Shown here in pieces: positions 34,565 through 43,504 of a DNA stretch of 64,000 nucleotides. The notes under the pieces were generated by a model that saw only the letters and a program-made list of their open reading frames with translations, made no database searches and was not told the origin of the DNA. The stretch is from contig NZ_CP095741.1 of assembly GCF_023078475.1 (NCBI RefSeq), forward strand, positions 4,996,001 through 5,060,000, given 5' to 3'. The first letter of the stretch is position 1. Every line of letters starts with the position of its first letter. The stretch comes from Luteibacter aegosomaticola. Lineage in GTDB: Bacteria; Pseudomonadota; Gammaproteobacteria; Xanthomonadales; Rhodanobacteraceae. Both the position numbers and the translations under genes were made by a program.

Positions 34565-34999
34565 TTAAGCCGCGTCGAGCTCGACACGGGTAACCAGCAT
34601 GCCGCGGGCGCGAAGCGAGCCATTCACGGCGTGCTTGAGCTGGGTGCCGACCGCGCGGCGATCCGCGGCGTGGGCCGTGGCGGAATCGCGCAGGGCGGCA
34701 ACAACGTTGCTGCGGATGAGTTCCGGGGCTTCATCGATCACCGGATCGGCCGCTTCCGGCTCGAGCACCTGCCAATAGACAGTGCCACCCTCGAAGCGCA
34801 GCACCTGGCCGCCGAGGTCGATCTTGTGGGTAATGCGATCGAGGAAGGGCAGCACCACGTGGGTGCCGGCCGACAGGAGGGCGGGGCTACGACCGATGCG
34901 ACGCACGCTGAAGACCTGTCCTTCCGGCACACGCTTGAACGAGGCGACCGTGAGGACGCTGGCGACAAGGACGGTGCTGAGGAGGGCGATAGTCAACAT
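34565..34999 (-). CDS. Short slipin/SPFH-like membrane protein
   Basis: A 144-residue protein with an N-terminal membrane helix (MLTIALLSTVLVASVLTVAS) followed by FKRVPEGQVFSVRRIGRSPA and LLSAGTHVVLPFLDRITHKI, which resembles the start of Band-7/SPFH proteins. Full-length slipins have 250 or more residues, so this is either a minimal SPFH protein or a truncated one. The last residues (ARGMLVTRVELDAA) resemble the end of the SPFH core. Role unknown; weak ribosome binding site. Confidence 0.65.
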   Translation of the reverse strand: MLTIALLSTVLVASVLTVASFKRVPEGQVFSVRRIGRSPALLSAGTHVVLPFLDRITHKIDLGGQVLRFEGGTVYWQVLEPEAADPVIDEAPELIRSNVVAALRDSATAHAADRRAVGTQLKHAVNGSLRARGMLVTRVELDAA

Positions 35000-35073
35000 G
35001 GCATTTACATCAAGTAGTTACGCTGTTTTCCTGTCTCGCGGCGCACCGAGATCGCGCACCACGCTGATCGAAT

Positions 35074-35108
35074 GAGGGGTTAACTCTAAACTAACGAGAG
35101 GGGTTAAC
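35074..35108. repeat. Pair of 11-bp direct repeats GAGGGGTTAAC
   Basis: Two identical copies at 35074-35084 and 35098-35108, 24 bases apart, lie 75-110 bases upstream of the SPFH-like gene on the far side of its start. The spacing is near two helical turns, which suits a dimeric or tandem-binding regulator. The regulator is not evident. Confidence 0.5.
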
Positions 35109-35252
35109 GCTAGTTTTACCAAACCCCCATATTCAGTTAGCGGATGGGTTGGTCAAAACTTGAGCGCTGGGCATTTTTTGACCAGCCAGCGTGTGAGCCA
35201 GCCGGAAAGCGGCATGGCGCGGGGCCAACGGGTTTGACCCGCCAGCGGCAAA

Positions 35253-35267
35253 TGATAACAATTATCA
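35253..35267. promoter_or_regulatory. Fur box upstream of the DUF3325/DUF3649/PepSY operon
   Basis: TGATAACAATTATCA differs from the 7-1-7 Fur consensus TGATAATNATTATCA at one position. It ends 24 bases before the first ATG of the operon. It predicts iron-dependent repression. Confidence 0.8.
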
Positions 35268-35291
35268 ATAACTCACCCGACCGGTCGCGCC

Positions 35292-35561
35292 ATGAATGTC
35301 CTTGGCTGCCTGCTGGCGTTCGCCGCCATGGCGCTCGCTTACCTTTCCTCCCGCAACCAGCGCGCGCTGGCGCGGCCGCTGGGCCGTGGCGGCAAGCTGG
35401 TAGCGGCGGTGCTGACGGTGCTGGCCCTGGTCTGCTGGGTGGCCGGTGAAACCACGCTTCCGGGAATTTTCTCAACGCTGACCGCCCTGATGTTCGGCGC
35501 GGTGGTGTTCCCCTACGTGCTCTGGCTCCTGAAACCGGCAGCCGAACGGAAACCCCGCTGA
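35292..35561 (+). CDS. DUF3325-like small membrane protein of an iron-uptake operon
   Basis: An 89-residue protein with three hydrophobic segments (about 1-18, 35-52, 58-80). Its stop shares one base with the next start. Small DUF3325 and DUF3649 proteins typically precede a PepSY-TM protein in Fur-controlled clusters, as here. Assignment to DUF3325 rests mainly on context and topology; I see no catalytic motif. Confidence 0.65.
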   Translation: MNVLGCLLAFAAMALAYLSSRNQRALARPLGRGGKLVAAVLTVLALVCWVAGETTLPGIFSTLTALMFGAVVFPYVLWLLKPAAERKPR

Positions 35562-35824
35562 TGCTTGCCAAGACCTTCGCCGGAATTCTCTTGGGCTTGC
35601 CGCTGTGCATGGCCATCGTCGGGCTGGGTGCCTACCTGTGGCCAGGGTCGACCGAGTCCGTGCTGATCCCCTGGCTCGCGGGGTTCTTCCCGCTATGGAC
35701 GGTGGTGATCGCCGCTACTTATATGTTCCGCACCGGGGTGAGGGCATGGGCCTGGCTGGCCATCGCCAACGTGGGCGCGTTTGCCGCGCTGTTCCTCGCC
35801 AAGCACACCCTGCCCGGTATCTGA
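35561..35824 (+). CDS. DUF3649-like small membrane protein of an iron-uptake operon
   Basis: An 87-residue protein with three hydrophobic segments (about 5-26, 38-56, 62-82) and the motif YMFRTGVRAWAWLAIANVGA. It sits between the DUF3325-like gene and the PepSY protein gene with minimal spacing (one-base overlap upstream, three bases downstream). It is likely an inner-membrane partner of the PepSY protein. Confidence 0.65.
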   Translation: MLAKTFAGILLGLPLCMAIVGLGAYLWPGSTESVLIPWLAGFFPLWTVVIAATYMFRTGVRAWAWLAIANVGAFAALFLAKHTLPGI

Positions 35825-35827
35825 GCC

Positions 35828-37450
35828 ATGAAGTCCAGCACCCTCCGCACCTTCACCACCGTGCACACCTGGACGGGCCTGCTCGCCGGCTTCGCGCTGT
35901 TCATCGCGTTCTACGCGGGCGCGATCACCATGTTCCATGACCCGATTGATGTCTGGGCCCTCCCGAAGGCCGAGCTGGCCGATGCGCAGGTGATGGACAA
36001 GGCCGGCGCGATGATGGCCGACATCGTGGCGAAGCACCCGGCGGCGCGCGAATCGATCGGCGTCACCTATGCGGCGGGCCATCCCTCGCACGAGGTGTCG
36101 GCGTACTGGATGGAGAAGGATGGCACCTGGATGACCCAGGCCATCGACGATGCCGGTGCGCACGATGCGGAAGATCACGAGCACGGCCTCGCCGACTTCG
36201 TCTACGAACTGCATTACGACCTCGGCATTCCCGAGATCGGCATCTACCTCATGGGTATCGTCAGCGTCATCTATGGCCTGGCCCTGCTCACCGGCGTGCT
36301 GATCCACCTGCCGAACCTGCTGCGCGAACTGTTCGCCCTACGCCCGGGTCACAACCTGAAACGCTTGTGGCAGGACGCCCACAACGTCATCGGCATCCTT
36401 AGCCTGCCCTTCCACATCATCTTTGCCGTGACCGGCGCCTTGCTCTGCCTCACCCTGGTGGCGCTGATGGCGTTCAATACGGTGATCTTCGACGGCAAGC
36501 TGATGAGTGCGTTTGAACGCATGACTAGTGCGCTGCCGGATACGGCGGCGATGACCGCGGCCGCGCCGAAGAGTGACGGCACGGTGCCGATGCTCGCACC
36601 GGCCGAACTTGGCGCCATCGCACGGAAGGCGGCGATCGCCGCCGGTGCCGCCAACTTCGAACCTGATTACATGCGCTACGTGCACTACGGCCAGCCGGGC
36701 GCGGCGGCGGAAGTGCGCGGCACCTCGGAAAAAACCCTCGGCGAGTACGGCATGGTCGCGCTCGATGCGAGCACCGGCCGCATCATCAACATGCAGCTCA
36801 CCGGCGCGCGCGATGCGAACCATGCGACGTACTCGGCGATCTTCGGCCTGCACTTCGGCACGTTCGGCAGCCTCTCGCTCCGCTGGCTCTATTTCGTCCT
36901 GGGGCTGGCCGGCGCCTTCCTGTTTTATTCGGGCAACCTGCTCTACATCGAAACCCGACGTAAGCGCCGCCAGGCCGAGCAGCCGATGAAGGTGCGCGCG
37001 ATGGCGACAGCCACGGTCGGTGTCTGCCTCGGCACCTGCTTCGCCATCTCGGTGATGTTCATCGCCAATCACCTCGCGCCGTACCTGGGCGCCGAACCTA
37101 CCCATGTCGTGCAACCGGTCTGTTTCATCACCTTCTTCGCCGCCATCGCCTGGACGTTCTGGCGGCGGCCGGCCAAGGCCGCTGTGGACCTGTTGTGGGC
37201 CACGGCGGTGACATCGGTCGCGGTGGGTGTACTCGACATCGCGCTGCACGGCGAACGGCTGAGCCGCACCCTGGCAGAGGGCCGTTACGAGGTACTCGGC
37301 GTCGATCTGGTGGCCATGGCGATGGGCGCGGGCTTCGGCTGGCTGGCCGTGGCGACGCGGCGGCGGGCGGTCGCGGGGGATCCGTGCAGCGTCTGGGCAG
37401 CGAAAGCACCGCGCGCACGCGGGTCGACGACAGCCGTGCCCGAAGGCTGA
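35828..37450 (+). CDS. PepSY-TM domain membrane protein, putative ferric-siderophore reductase
   Basis: A 540-residue protein with four or more central membrane helices and conserved histidines: VHTWTGLLAGFALFIAFYAG near the N-terminus, HYDLGIPEIGIYLMG, QDAHNVIGILSLPFHIIFAV and FGLHFGTFGSLSLRWLYFVL. Such His pairs bind haem in PepSY-TM proteins of the FpvG/FoxB type, which reduce or process siderophore-bound iron in the periplasm. The Fur box upstream supports iron regulation. The C-terminal 100 residues add more hydrophobic segments. Confidence 0.88.
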   Translation: MKSSTLRTFTTVHTWTGLLAGFALFIAFYAGAITMFHDPIDVWALPKAELADAQVMDKAGAMMADIVAKHPAARESIGVTYAAGHPSHEVSAYWMEKDGTWMTQAIDDAGAHDAEDHEHGLADFVYELHYDLGIPEIGIYLMGIVSVIYGLALLTGVLIHLPNLLRELFALRPGHNLKRLWQDAHNVIGILSLPFHIIFAVTGALLCLTLVALMAFNTVIFDGKLMSAFERMTSALPDTAAMTAAAPKSDGTVPMLAPAELGAIARKAAIAAGAANFEPDYMRYVHYGQPGAAAEVRGTSEKTLGEYGMVALDASTGRIINMQLTGARDANHATYSAIFGLHFGTFGSLSLRWLYFVLGLAGAFLFYSGNLLYIETRRKRRQAEQPMKVRAMATATVGVCLGTCFAISVMFIANHLAPYLGAEPTHVVQPVCFITFFAAIAWTFWRRPAKAAVDLLWATAVTSVAVGVLDIALHGERLSRTLAEGRYEVLGVDLVAMAMGAGFGWLAVATRRRAVAGDPCSVWAAKAPRARGSTTAVPEG

Positions 37451-37453
37451 TCG

Positions 37454-38230
37454 CTACGGGCCCGCCTTTTGGCGACTGGATGGGCACGGCCCCTGCGCCG
37501 TCGTGTGCGACGCGAACACGGCATCACGCAATCGCTTGTCCGACTCGGGCATGTCGATGGCGAAGGTATAGAGCTCTCCATTTTCTATACCGACAAAGTT
37601 CATCCACGCATGCACCAGCGGGGAATCCTTCTCAACGTAATCGTAGATGGCCGTGCAGGCATCAGGGTGCGAGAGACGGACCACGTGCTCCCGCATCGCA
37701 AAACGCTGTCCTGGCTGAGCCATGTCATTGGCCAGCATTTCCTTGCGCACGTGCGGAAAGAACGGCGCGGCCTCCTCCATCGCGCTCCACGCGCTTAAAA
37801 CCATCCCGTCAAACAGCCAACCATGTGCCGAACCACCGGGCGCATCGAACTCGATACCCATCGTGCTATTGCTGGTCAGCATAACCATGCTGGGCCGCCA
37901 CCCGCGCGGCATCAACGCCCAGGCTCCCGTGAAGACGAGCATGAGCCGGTCGCGCAAATCGGGGGGGATAGTGATATCGACCGGCGTCGGCGGACCTACC
38001 TCCTGCCAGTTTCCATCGGTATCCCGGTAACCGAGGCGGTAGGCCGGCATGTCGGTGATGGGTTGCCCGGAAGCGTCCACCGCTACCACGGGCGTCATCC
38101 TGAAATCATGGCCATTCACGAAATCGCCACGATGCGCGGGGCCAGGTATGTCGTGCAGTTCGCCGGCCGTAGCGCTGGCGAGAAACAAAAAAGAAACAAC
38201 ACCCACCCACCACCTGTGGTGCGCCGGCAT
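37454..38230 (-). CDS. Exported hypothetical protein (258 aa)
   Basis: A protein with signal peptide (HHRWWVGVVSFLFLASATAG) and a mature domain rich in aromatic residues, including HDFRMTPVVAVDASGQPITD, LMLVFTGAWALMPRGWRP, GSAHGWLFDGMVLSAW and a single late cysteine pair. I think it belongs to the DUF4850 type but am not certain. It is convergent with the PepSY gene, four bases between stops. No operon partner. Confidence 0.65.
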   Translation of the reverse strand: MPAHHRWWVGVVSFLFLASATAGELHDIPGPAHRGDFVNGHDFRMTPVVAVDASGQPITDMPAYRLGYRDTDGNWQEVGPPTPVDITIPPDLRDRLMLVFTGAWALMPRGWRPSMVMLTSNSTMGIEFDAPGGSAHGWLFDGMVLSAWSAMEEAAPFFPHVRKEMLANDMAQPGQRFAMREHVVRLSHPDACTAIYDYVEKDSPLVHAWMNFVGIENGELYTFAIDMPESDKRLRDAVFASHTTAQGPCPSSRQKAGP

Positions 38231-38319
38231 GATCCATCCCCTGTGAGCCTGCGGCACTATACGCCGCGGCGGTTACAATGCAGAAGCCACGCACGGTGTG
38301 CGACTGATCGAGGAGGTGG

Positions 38320-39069
38320 ATGGTGAGCGACCCGGGCAACGAACCGCACGCAGAGCTTTCCACCCCGATCTGGCAGGCGCTGGGCACGCGGCAGGCGCAC
38401 CTTGGCGAAGCCAACGTGCTGGCCCGGCGCTATCAGGCGGATGTGGCACCTTTCGCCGCCGTCGCGGAGGAGCTGCCGGAAGCTTTCGATGCCCTCGCCG
38501 AGCTGATGCGCCCGGGCGAGATCGCCGCCGTCCTCTCGCGCGAGCCACTCGCCCTGCCACCCGGCCTGCGCTCCACACCGCTAGGTGCCGTGCACCAGAT
38601 GGTCGCCGAGTCGCGCATTGATCCGGCCGCAGGCTTCGGCGCGGGGATCCTTGAGCTGACCGACGCCGATGTCGACGACATGCTCGCACTCACCCAGCTA
38701 ACCAAACCTGGTCCCTTCGCTCGCCGCACTAACGCGATGGGCCGGTATATCGGGCTACGTGAAGAGGGGAAGCTCATCGCCATGGCCGGCGAACGCATGC
38801 GCGTGCCTGGCTATACCGAGGTGAGCGCGGTCTGCGTGGACCCGGCCCAGCGCGGGCGCGGCCTCGCCGCCCTGCTTATCAACGTGCTACGCGACGAGAT
38901 CGAACGCCGCGGCGAGATCCCGTTCCTGCACGTGTTCGGCGGCAACCAGTCGGCCATCGCCCTTTACGAACGCCTCGGCTTCCGCCTGAGCCGCGTCTTC
39001 ATGCTTAACCAGGTATCGCGCGCTGGCGACGCCGTCGGTGCCACGACAGCGCCGCTCCACGCGGACTGA
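38320..39069 (+). CDS. GNAT family N-acetyltransferase (FR47-like)
   Basis: A 249-residue protein. The C-terminal half is a GNAT domain with acetyl-CoA-binding loop V-D-P-A-Q-R-G-R-G-L-A-A and motif B FGGNQSAIALYERLGFRLSR. The N-terminal 100 residues form an additional helical domain seen in FR47-type members. AGGAGG lies three bases before the ATG at 38320 and six before an in-frame GTG at 38323; the latter spacing is better, so VSDPGNEPH may be the true start. Substrate unknown. Confidence 0.88.
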   Translation: MVSDPGNEPHAELSTPIWQALGTRQAHLGEANVLARRYQADVAPFAAVAEELPEAFDALAELMRPGEIAAVLSREPLALPPGLRSTPLGAVHQMVAESRIDPAAGFGAGILELTDADVDDMLALTQLTKPGPFARRTNAMGRYIGLREEGKLIAMAGERMRVPGYTEVSAVCVDPAQRGRGLAALLINVLRDEIERRGEIPFLHVFGGNQSAIALYERLGFRLSRVFMLNQVSRAGDAVGATTAPLHAD

Positions 39070-39123
39070 GACTTCCCTCCGGCGTATACAATCGGGCCTT
39101 CCGCAGCCGTAGAAGCCAACGCC

Positions 39124-40050
39124 ATGAACCACCCCGCGCCTTATCCCATCGGTACCCCCGGCCAGCCCTGGGGCCCGGCTGAGTTCACAGCGTGGCGTGC
39201 GACCCAGGCGAAACAGCGCAGCTACGCGGACGAAGTGGAGAAGGCGATCGATGGCCTGAGCGGCGCCTTCGATGTCGAAAACTATGGCTCGGTGAACTAT
39301 GCCGGCGAGACGTACACCTTCCATGCCCTACGCACTCGCGACTGGCGCGATGAGCTGCCGGTGATGGTCGTAACGGGCGGCGTGCACGGCTATGAAACCA
39401 GCGGTGTGCACGGTGCGCTGCAGTTCCTGCGCGAACACGGCAACGACTACGCCGGCCGCGCCAACGTACTCGTCGTACCGTGCGTCAGCCCGTGGGCCTA
39501 CGAGCGCATCCATCGCTGGAACTACGATGCGATCGACCCGAACCGCAATTTCCGTGAAGGCAGCCCGGCGGCGGAGTCGGCGGCGCTGGTGAGCCTGCTG
39601 GCACCGATCGCCGACAAAGTGCTCATGCACATCGACCTGCACGAGACCACCGATACGGACGAATCCGAATTCCGCCCGGCGCTCTCCGCGCGCGATGGCA
39701 AGGAGTACGAGCCGGGCGAAGTGCCGGATGGTTTCTACCTCGTCGACGACGCCGACAAGCCGCAGCCCGAGTTCCAGAAAGCGGTGATCGAAGCGGTGGC
39801 CAAGGTCACCCACATCGCGCCGGCGGATGCCAACGGCGAAATCATCGGCTCACCCGAAGTCGCGCACGGCGTCATCGAATATGCGTTGAAGCCGCTCGGC
39901 CTGTGCGCCGGCATCACCCCGGCGCGCTACTGCACCACCACCGAGGTGTATCCGGACAGCCCGCGTGCCACGCCGAAGGAATGCAACGATGCGCAGGTAG
40001 CTGCCGTGCGTGCGGCGATCGATTACGCCCTCGCGCACCCGGCCGGCTAA
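39124..40050 (+). CDS. M14 family zinc carboxypeptidase
   Basis: A 308-residue cytosolic metallopeptidase. Zinc ligands appear as H-G-Y-E (TGGVHGYETSG, H-x2-E) and the later His in VLMHIDLHETTD. The substrate-binding Arg of DPNRNFREGS and the catalytic-base Glu in TTTEVYPDSP complete the M14 set. No signal peptide. It follows the acetyltransferase gene by 54 bases and may share its transcript. Substrate preference cannot be read from sequence. Confidence 0.88.
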   Translation: MNHPAPYPIGTPGQPWGPAEFTAWRATQAKQRSYADEVEKAIDGLSGAFDVENYGSVNYAGETYTFHALRTRDWRDELPVMVVTGGVHGYETSGVHGALQFLREHGNDYAGRANVLVVPCVSPWAYERIHRWNYDAIDPNRNFREGSPAAESAALVSLLAPIADKVLMHIDLHETTDTDESEFRPALSARDGKEYEPGEVPDGFYLVDDADKPQPEFQKAVIEAVAKVTHIAPADANGEIIGSPEVAHGVIEYALKPLGLCAGITPARYCTTTEVYPDSPRATPKECNDAQVAAVRAAIDYALAHPAG

Positions 40051-40055
40051 GACGC

Positions 40056-41243
40056 TTACGGGGTCACCGGCGCGTGCACGTGATGCGCACGCGCCGTGAT
40101 CCACACCAGCCCGGCAAGCGTTAGCGCCACGATCACGCCGCCGTACAGATGGATCGCCGCCGACAGACCGTAGTGCTGTGCCAGCGCGCCAACGGCGATG
40201 GTCGGCACGCTGAAAGCCAGGTAGCTCTGGATATAGAACGCGGCCATGAGCCGGCTGCGCTCATGCGGTTCGGCGCGCGGCATCACGCTGCGAACGGCGC
40301 CAAGGAACGAGGCGCCGAAGCCCGCACCCGTAATGATCGACGCGCCAAGCAACCAGGCGCCCGAACCGATCACTTCGCCGACGAGCACGAGTAGCAGGCC
40401 GCCAGCAAGCATCACGGCACCCAGCTTCAAGGAGCGGATCGCCGGGTGGCGCAGCCCCTGTAGGACCGCCGCCGCGCCACTGAGCATCAGCGCCGCAACT
40501 ACAAGCCCACCGATCCAGGGCGACGTGGAGTGCGTCGTCTTCGCCACCAGCGACGGCATCAAGGACAGATAGAACCCGCCCAGCATCCACAGGGCGACAT
40601 TAAGCGGTGTCACCGCGCGCAACGCGGGCCGGGCACGTTCGGGTACGGCAACGTGCGGAAGCAGGCTGGCAACGGCGCCGGGCTTCGGCGTGGCGGTCTC
40701 AGGCGTGCCACGCGTCAGGACCAGCGCAAGCACCAACACGCCGATGACGACGAGGTACACGCCCTGCAGCGGCGCGGGCGCGAGCACGGCCAGCGCCGTG
40801 CTGCCCAACGCACCAGCACCCATGCCGATCAGCGGCGCCATGCTGTTCACGGTGGCGCCGCGCTGCCGGTCGATATCGAGGATCGCGGAAGGAAGGGCCG
40901 ACATGGCCACACCCGTGGCGACGCCTTGCACCACGCGCGCCGCCAGCAACCAGGCAGGGCCGGCCGCCGACAGGAAGACGAGCATCGCGACGACATCGAG
41001 CACGATGGCGCCCGTGATCACCGGTTTACGCCCCAGGTGATCGGAAAGACGCCCGGCGAACAGCAGCGCCGCCAACAGGGCGAACGCATACACCGCGAAA
41101 ATCACCGTGAGCAGGGTGGGCGTGAAATGCCACTGCGCCTGGTACAGGCGATAGAGCGGCGTCGGCGCGGTGGAGGCGCCGATGAATGCCATGAGGGTAA
41201 AGGTATGCACGGCCATGGGCCGGCGAACGGCGAGGGCGTTCAT
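40056..41243 (-). CDS. Major facilitator superfamily transporter
   Basis: A 395-residue MFS protein with twelve predicted helices and the loop 2-3 motif A in GRLSDHLGRKPVIT; a second motif in the N-half reads ARVVQGVATGVAMSAL. The ATG at 41243 is preferred to the upstream frame opening. It is divergent from a TetR gene with about 90 bases between, so TetR probably represses it. It is likely a drug or metabolite exporter. Confidence 0.92.
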   Translation of the reverse strand: MNALAVRRPMAVHTFTLMAFIGASTAPTPLYRLYQAQWHFTPTLLTVIFAVYAFALLAALLFAGRLSDHLGRKPVITGAIVLDVVAMLVFLSAAGPAWLLAARVVQGVATGVAMSALPSAILDIDRQRGATVNSMAPLIGMGAGALGSTALAVLAPAPLQGVYLVVIGVLVLALVLTRGTPETATPKPGAVASLLPHVAVPERARPALRAVTPLNVALWMLGGFYLSLMPSLVAKTTHSTSPWIGGLVVAALMLSGAAAVLQGLRHPAIRSLKLGAVMLAGGLLLVLVGEVIGSGAWLLGASIITGAGFGASFLGAVRSVMPRAEPHERSRLMAAFYIQSYLAFSVPTIAVGALAQHYGLSAAIHLYGGVIVALTLAGLVWITARAHHVHAPVTP

Positions 41244-41291
41244 GGGTTTGCCTAAAAGCAAAGAATGAGCGTTAGTCTACGCCGCACGCGC

Positions 41292-41310
41292 GCTAAAGCA
41301 ACTATTTAGC
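41292..41310. promoter_or_regulatory. Candidate TetR operator between MFS and tetR genes
   Basis: GCTAAA-GCAACTA-TTTAGC is a 6-bp perfect inverted repeat centred in the divergent promoter region, 24 bases before the TetR ATG. TetR repressors commonly bind such sites between their own gene and a divergent transporter gene. Confidence 0.55.
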
Positions 41311-41333
41311 CTTTAGGAGTATGATAGGCAGCC

Positions 41334-41915
41334 ATGAACGACATTGCACCCTCACCCAGCCGCGCCGCCGGCCCCCGTCCGGGCGGTCGTAGCGCTCGCG
41401 TCCAGGCCGCCATCCACCAGGCGGTACGTGATCTGCTGGCAGAGGGTCCGCGCGAGGCAGTGACCGTGCCGGCCATCGCCGCCCGCGCCAGTGTCACGCC
41501 CTCCACGATCTATCGCCGTTGGGGCGATCTCTCCCGGCTGCTGGCCGATGTGGCGGTGGAGCAGCTCCACCCCGAGGGCGAGCCAGCCGATACCGGCAGC
41601 TACCGCAGCGACCTGGCCACGTGGCTCGAGCAATACCGGGACGAGATGTCGTCGGGCCCGGGCCGAACGATGCTGCGCGACGTGCTGAGCGCCACGAATG
41701 GGGAAAACAGCGGGCGATGCCTGCTTTACTGCACCACCCAGCTGGACCTGCTCCGCGAAAGGGCGCTGGCTCGCGGGGACACCCCGCTGGCCACTCAAGC
41801 CATCATCGACGGCATCGTCGCGCCGATGATGTACCGGCTGCTTTTCGCGGCCGATGCGCCTTCGGCGGCCGACGTTTCACATTGGTTGGACGAGCAGGTA
41901 AGTCGCGCTGGCTGA
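41334..41915 (+). CDS. TetR family transcriptional regulator
   Basis: A 193-residue TetR repressor. The N-terminal DNA-binding domain (about 20-70) reads AAIHQAVRDLLAEGPREAVT then VPAIAARASVTPSTIYRRWG, and the C-terminal ligand domain is of the TetR_C_16-like type with MMYRLLFAADAPSAADVSHW. The GC-rich N-terminal tail (SPSRAAGPRPGGRS) is disordered. Divergent with the MFS gene and probably its repressor. Confidence 0.92.
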   Translation: MNDIAPSPSRAAGPRPGGRSARVQAAIHQAVRDLLAEGPREAVTVPAIAARASVTPSTIYRRWGDLSRLLADVAVEQLHPEGEPADTGSYRSDLATWLEQYRDEMSSGPGRTMLRDVLSATNGENSGRCLLYCTTQLDLLRERALARGDTPLATQAIIDGIVAPMMYRLLFAADAPSAADVSHWLDEQVSRAG

Positions 41916-42122
41916 TCCAGCGGCGACGTCCCGATCTCCCATTCACCCCCGCAAGAACTCACTCCGGAGAGCCTCGCTTCGGCGTTTAGCTGCGTAGGCA
42001 GCCATTCAAAAAGGTGAACGTTTCGCAAAGATTCGTGCTGCACCGCAAAAGTTCAGTGTAGACCACCCAACACGCCGTTTTTAAATAAGTTTTTACTAAG
42101 CCACCTCAAGTGGTATTGCACG

Positions 42123-42138
42123 TAATAACGTTTACTCG
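42123..42138. promoter_or_regulatory. LacI-type operator candidate 1 (AACGTTTAC core)
   Basis: TAATAACGTTTACTCG contains the AACGTT centre shared with sites at 42182 and 46656. It is a weaker palindrome than the site at 46656. Confidence 0.4.
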
Positions 42139-42181
42139 TGCAGTGCAACAACCCCTTGATTTAACAGGCTTTACACGGCTG

Positions 42182-42199
42182 GTGAAAACGTTTACGTTC
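42182..42199. promoter_or_regulatory. LacI-type operator candidate 2 (AAAACGTTTACG)
   Basis: GTGAAAACGTTTACGTTC matches the perfect site at 46656 at most positions of the core. It lies about 50 bases before the regulator GTG start, so autoregulation is likely. Confidence 0.55.
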
Positions 42200-42245
42200 C
42201 GCGCCGTCGAACCCCGGTGGGGCCGGGGAGCAGGGCGATGACTAC

Positions 42246-43268
42246 GTGAGTGTGACGATCAAAGACGTCGCGAGGATGGCCAACGTATCCGTGGCCTCTG
42301 TTTCCCGCGCACTGAATGGCCATGGCGGTGTGACCGCCGAAACGCAGAAGCGCATCCGCGAGGTAGCGGCACGCCTGCGCTACGTCCCGCATAGCGCGGC
42401 ACGCAGCCTGATCACCCGCCGCACCCAGACGATCGGCGCCTTGTTGCCCGATCTGCACGGCGCGTTCTTCTCCGAACTCATCCGCGGTATCGACCTGGCG
42501 GCGCGTGCGCGCGGCCTGTACCTGCTGGTGTCGAGCTCGCACGGCGATGCCACCGAGGCGGCTATCGCGCTGCGCGCCATGCAGGGCCGCGTCGACGGCT
42601 TGCTGGTGATGTCGCCGCATGCCGACGCCGCGTTCCTCGACGAGAATCTCCCGATCGTGCTGCCCACGGTGCTGATCAACAGCCACGTGCGCTCCGAGCG
42701 CCACGCCGCCCTCGATGTCGATGACTTCGGTGGTGCGAAGGCGATGGTGGAACACCTGCTCGCCAGCGGCCGCAAGCGCATTGCGTTCATTGCCGGCCCG
42801 GAAGTGAACCACGACGTGCAGGAGCGTGCCCGTGGCTATCGCGAAGGGCTCGCTGCCGCAGGCCTCGGCGATACCGCCACCGTGCTGCAAGGCGATTTCA
42901 GCGAAGAATCCGGTTACCGCATGGCGCAGGAAGTGCTGGCGATGTCGCCGCGTCCCGATGCCATTTTCGCCGCGAACGACATGATGGCCATTGGCGCGCT
43001 CTCCGCGCTGGCCGAGGCAGGCGTGCATGCGCCTGACGAAATCGCCGTCACCGGCTTCGACGATATCCCGATGGCGCGTTATGTCTCGCCGCCGCTCACC
43101 ACGGTGCGCGTGCGCATCGCGGAGCTTGGCGAATCGGCGCTTGAGCGCCTGGCCCTGATGATCGAATCGCCCGATGACGCCGCACCTGAGCCGCGCGTCA
43201 TTGGCACCGAACTCGTCGTACGCGCCTCTTGCGGCGCCAGCGACAAGGGACGTCGACGGACGAACTGA
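42246..43268 (+). CDS. LacI family transcriptional regulator
   Basis: A 340-residue LacI regulator with N-terminal helix-turn-helix (MSVTIKDVARMANVSVASVS then RALNGHGG) and a periplasmic-binding-type effector domain (GALLPDLHGAFFSELIRGID, AVTGFDDIPMARYVSPPLTT). It starts at GTG. LacI proteins of this type sense a sugar or oligosaccharide. The gene heads the TonB-receptor/glycosidase/ABC locus and matching operators occur upstream of both the regulator and the hydrolase gene. Confidence 0.95.
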   Translation: MSVTIKDVARMANVSVASVSRALNGHGGVTAETQKRIREVAARLRYVPHSAARSLITRRTQTIGALLPDLHGAFFSELIRGIDLAARARGLYLLVSSSHGDATEAAIALRAMQGRVDGLLVMSPHADAAFLDENLPIVLPTVLINSHVRSERHAALDVDDFGGAKAMVEHLLASGRKRIAFIAGPEVNHDVQERARGYREGLAAAGLGDTATVLQGDFSEESGYRMAQEVLAMSPRPDAIFAANDMMAIGALSALAEAGVHAPDEIAVTGFDDIPMARYVSPPLTTVRVRIAELGESALERLALMIESPDDAAPEPRVIGTELVVRASCGASDKGRRRTN

Positions 43269-43504
43269 TCCGTCGAATGCATTACGCGGCTTGCCGGGCC
43301 GTGGCTGGAATCCAGGACGGCGTCATTGATGGACAGCGAGAACCATTCGGTCCGAACGCGGAACGGGCGGGGGTACGGGGTAGATCGCCTTTGAACAGGT
43401 GGCAACGACCACTGCGACGCGACCGAAAGGTCGACCGTCGTACCCATGCCCAGCCGGACCGGGGACACACACACAGAGAATCAGGATTGGGAGAGAGGGG
43501 TACC

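Larger units (their letters stand above)
41916..42245. other. 330-base AT-rich regulatory region upstream of the LacI gene
   Basis: No gene is evident here. The right half (42055-42200) is markedly more AT-rich than its surroundings (TTTTTAAATAAGTTTTTAC-like runs) and holds two LacI-type half-palindromes at 42123 and 42182. It therefore probably contains the promoter and autoregulatory operators of the lacI-like gene. Confidence 0.6.
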
